Source of the DNA: Anaerolineae bacterium
GTDB lineage: Bacteria; Chloroflexota; Anaerolineae; 4572-78; J111
Assembly: GCA_020433835.1 (NCBI GenBank)
Contig: JAGRBY010000431.1
Coordinates: 1 to 6,271 of the forward strand
Reading direction: 5' to 3'
Length of the DNA: 6,271 nucleotides
Position 1 is the stretch's first letter. Each line of letters opens with the position of its first letter. Positions 5,435 to 6,271 of this stretch are shown here, piece by piece. The position numbers and the translations under genes were made by a program. The notes beneath the pieces were generated by a model. The model saw only the letters and a list, made by a program, of their open reading frames with translations. It was not told where the DNA came from and made no database searches.

Positions 5435-5681
5435 AAGCGAATAGCGTTAGACGAAAGCTTTAGAGCTTACCTATGGTAACTCGGCACAGCCCAACTGCAT
5501 CGACCACAGCCGTTCGGCCGGCGGAACAAGACTGAATCAACGGGCGGCCTGGCTCAACCTCGGCACCGTGCGCCACCATACTGCGTGGCCAATCCATAGG
5601 TACTCATTCTGCTTGCCACGGCATATCCACTTTACCAGGAGGCGGGCGAAGTGTCATCGGTCTCGGGGTCGGATTGGAAGC

Positions 5682-5710
5682 AAAAAGCCCTCTCGAATGT
5701 GAGAGGGCTT
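5682..5710 (-). terminator. Intrinsic terminator-like hairpin, minus strand
   Basis: A perfect 10-bp stem AAGCCCTCTC / GAGAGGGCTT (5685-5694 and 5701-5710) with a 6-nt loop. On the minus strand it is followed by a T run (5686-5682), the classical intrinsic terminator form; on the plus strand it is followed by GCTGTTGG, so it would not terminate there. No convincing minus-strand gene upstream of it is visible: only a 35-codon frame (5888-5781) without a ribosome binding site. It may therefore end a non-coding transcript, or be part of a plus-strand structured RNA instead. Confidence 0.5.
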
Positions 5711-5943
5711 GCTGTTGGCGGAAGTAAGCTCGCCGAAGGCTTTGGCGATAGTTTTGTGGGCGGCGAACTCGGCGGAGTTCTCAGAACACGACCCGATTTT
5801 TTGTTATGCGTTTGGCCTTGCCAGCTACTTGACAACTACTATAGCTGCTTTGTCCAGGAAACGCATAAGGAGTTTCTATGAACTTCATGTGGATTATTTT
5901 GATAGATGTTGCTGAACTTTCGCCATAATGCGGGCCTTTGGTT

Positions 5944-6016
5944 AGTGCGTATTGCGTAGTGCGTATTCAGCTATTCTTTACTTACTACGGAATACGTTCT
6001 ACGCACTACGCTACGA
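5944..6016. repeat. GTGCGTA/TACGCAC word repeats in inverted orientation
   Basis: The left side reads AGTGCGTATTGCGTAGTGCG (5944-5963) and continues TATTC; the right side reads GGAATACGTTCTACGCACTACGC and TACG. The arms GCGTAGTGCGT (5954-5964) and ACGCACTACGC (6001-6011) are perfect reverse complements, with GTATTC and GAATAC also paired, so a hairpin with a loop of about 35 nt is possible. Words are reiterated within each arm. The style matches the shuffled-word tract at 311-397, with a different vocabulary. Confidence 0.65.
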
Positions 6017-6064
6017 ACTGTGCGGCGGAAAACTTATGATACGCTCAATTTTGTAATCTACTTT

Positions 6065-6092
6065 TTGACAACGCCTGCTTTTTCCATACAAT
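6065..6092 (+). promoter_or_regulatory. Strong sigma70-type promoter of the RHH gene
   Basis: A perfect TTGACA (6065-6070), a 16-bp spacer and TACAAT (6087-6092). The transcript would start near 6099, inside the palindromic operator, giving a leader of about 45 nt. Confidence 0.7.
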
Positions 6093-6142
6093 ACCATCCA
6101 TCTGGATGGTAAACAGATGGCAATCAGATGGAGAATGGATGA
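6092..6142 (+). promoter_or_regulatory. Putative RHH operator: 20-bp palindrome plus 11-bp-phased half-sites
   Basis: TACCATCCATCTGGATGGTA (6092-6111) has 9-bp perfect arms around TC and overlaps the last base of the -10 box and the start site. Its right half-site GGATGG (6104-6109) begins a series spaced exactly 11 bp: AGATGG (6115-6120), AGATGG (6126-6131) and GGATGA (6137-6142). Same-face, one-turn spacing of half-sites is what a ribbon-helix-helix repressor could bind cooperatively. That the adjacent RHH protein is the binder is inferred from position. Confidence 0.55.
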
Positions 6143-6143
6143 T

Positions 6144-6271
6144 ATGGCCGGAGATACGGAAAAAATCACAATCAATTTAGGGTTTATCGACCTGGGACAA
6201 ATCGACCTCTTAGTGCAGGAAGGGTTCTATTCTAACCGCACCGACTTTATTCGAACGGCTATTCGCAACCA
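6144..6271 (+). CDS. Ribbon-helix-helix (CopG/ParD-type) DNA-binding protein, N-terminal part (runs off the right edge)
   Basis: Forty-two codons are visible, open to the window edge. After MAGDT comes the strand EKITINLGFIDLGQID, then helix LLVQEGFYSN, the turn, and RTDFIRTAIRN. This is the RHH layout: a short N-terminal beta strand whose alternating residues contact the DNA major groove (KITINL), helix 1 with the LLVQEGFYSNRTDF pattern, and helix 2 beginning at R-T-D-F-I-R-T-A-I-R. Such proteins are dimeric cytoplasmic regulators, often antitoxins or self-repressors; no partner toxin can be seen because the window ends. The ATG at 6144 is preferred because GGAG (6130-6133) lies 10 nt before it; an in-frame ATG at 6135 is only 1 nt from that site. 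The promoter (6065-6092) and phased half-sites upstream support autoregulation. Confidence 0.82.
   Translation, partial: MAGDTEKITINLGFIDLGQIDLLVQEGFYSNRTDFIRTAIRN

Larger units (their letters stand above)
5435..6143. other. Long intergenic region (709 bp) with RNA-like structure and repeats
   Basis: No confident protein gene is present. From 5435 to 5640 the DNA is GC-rich with no long frame; a 9-bp inverted pair, TACCTATGG (5468-5476) and CCATAGGTA (5594-5602), brackets 117 bp. From 5662 to 5802 there are several hairpins ending in six T residues. A weak 76-codon frame (GTG at 5651, AGGAGG at 5637-5642) overlaps these hairpins and ends at 5881, where its stop overlaps the ATG of a 16-codon frame (5878-5928, AAGGAG at 5867-5872). 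Word repeats follow at 5944-6016, then the RHH promoter and operator. Confidence 0.55.

Noticed and set aside
5440..5700. RNase P RNA, tmRNA or SRP RNA gene
   Set aside because: Read on both strands for the conserved core sequences of these RNAs; none was found.
5781..5888. 35-codon minus-strand frame ending upstream of the hairpin at 5685-5710
   Set aside because: No Shine-Dalgarno and no recognisable product; kept only as context for the minus-strand terminator.

Overview
The window looks like chromosomal DNA from a member of the Chloroflexota (Anaerolineae or Caldilineae type). This is inferred from three protein types typical of that phylum: a BTAD/SARP-like regulator N-terminus, a large SPFH protein with repeated N-terminal modules, and a short ribbon-helix-helix protein. 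Intergenic DNA full of word-like repeats fits too. No rRNA, tRNA, CRISPR array or intact transposase gene is visible.

Layout: the 5' part of a BTAD-type regulator runs off the left edge (1-215, minus). A 57-residue protein of unknown function follows (518-691, plus). A DinB-superfamily protein (1036-1515, minus) has a 39-bp perfect hairpin terminator beyond its stop. A 606-residue membrane-anchored SPFH/flotillin-like protein (1915-3735, minus) is the largest gene. An unrecognised 269-residue, probably helical protein is at 4625-5434 (plus). A ribbon-helix-helix (CopG/ParD-type) DNA-binding protein starts at 6144 and runs off the right edge.

Only about 58 percent of the window is assigned to genes, unusually low for bacteria. 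The gaps are not empty. They hold (a) two word-repeat patches, at 311-397 and 5944-6016; (b) a roughly 260-bp nested imperfect palindrome between the SPFH and dinB-like genes; (c) a 242-bp element with 25-bp near-perfect terminal inverted repeats enclosing four 41-bp tandem units; (d) a hairpin-rich stretch at 5662-5802 that could be a structured RNA or a small gene; and (e) convincing sigma70-type promoters for most genes.

The genes do not form an obvious shared pathway. Most appear to be separate transcription units with their own promoters. The clearest regulatory logic is at the right edge: a strong promoter is overlapped by a 20-bp palindrome and by half-sites spaced exactly 11 bp apart, which run into the start of the RHH gene. 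This suggests autorepression. I did not find a clear multi-gene undescribed system; the best leads are the two inverted-repeat elements, the RHH operator and the modular SPFH protein.
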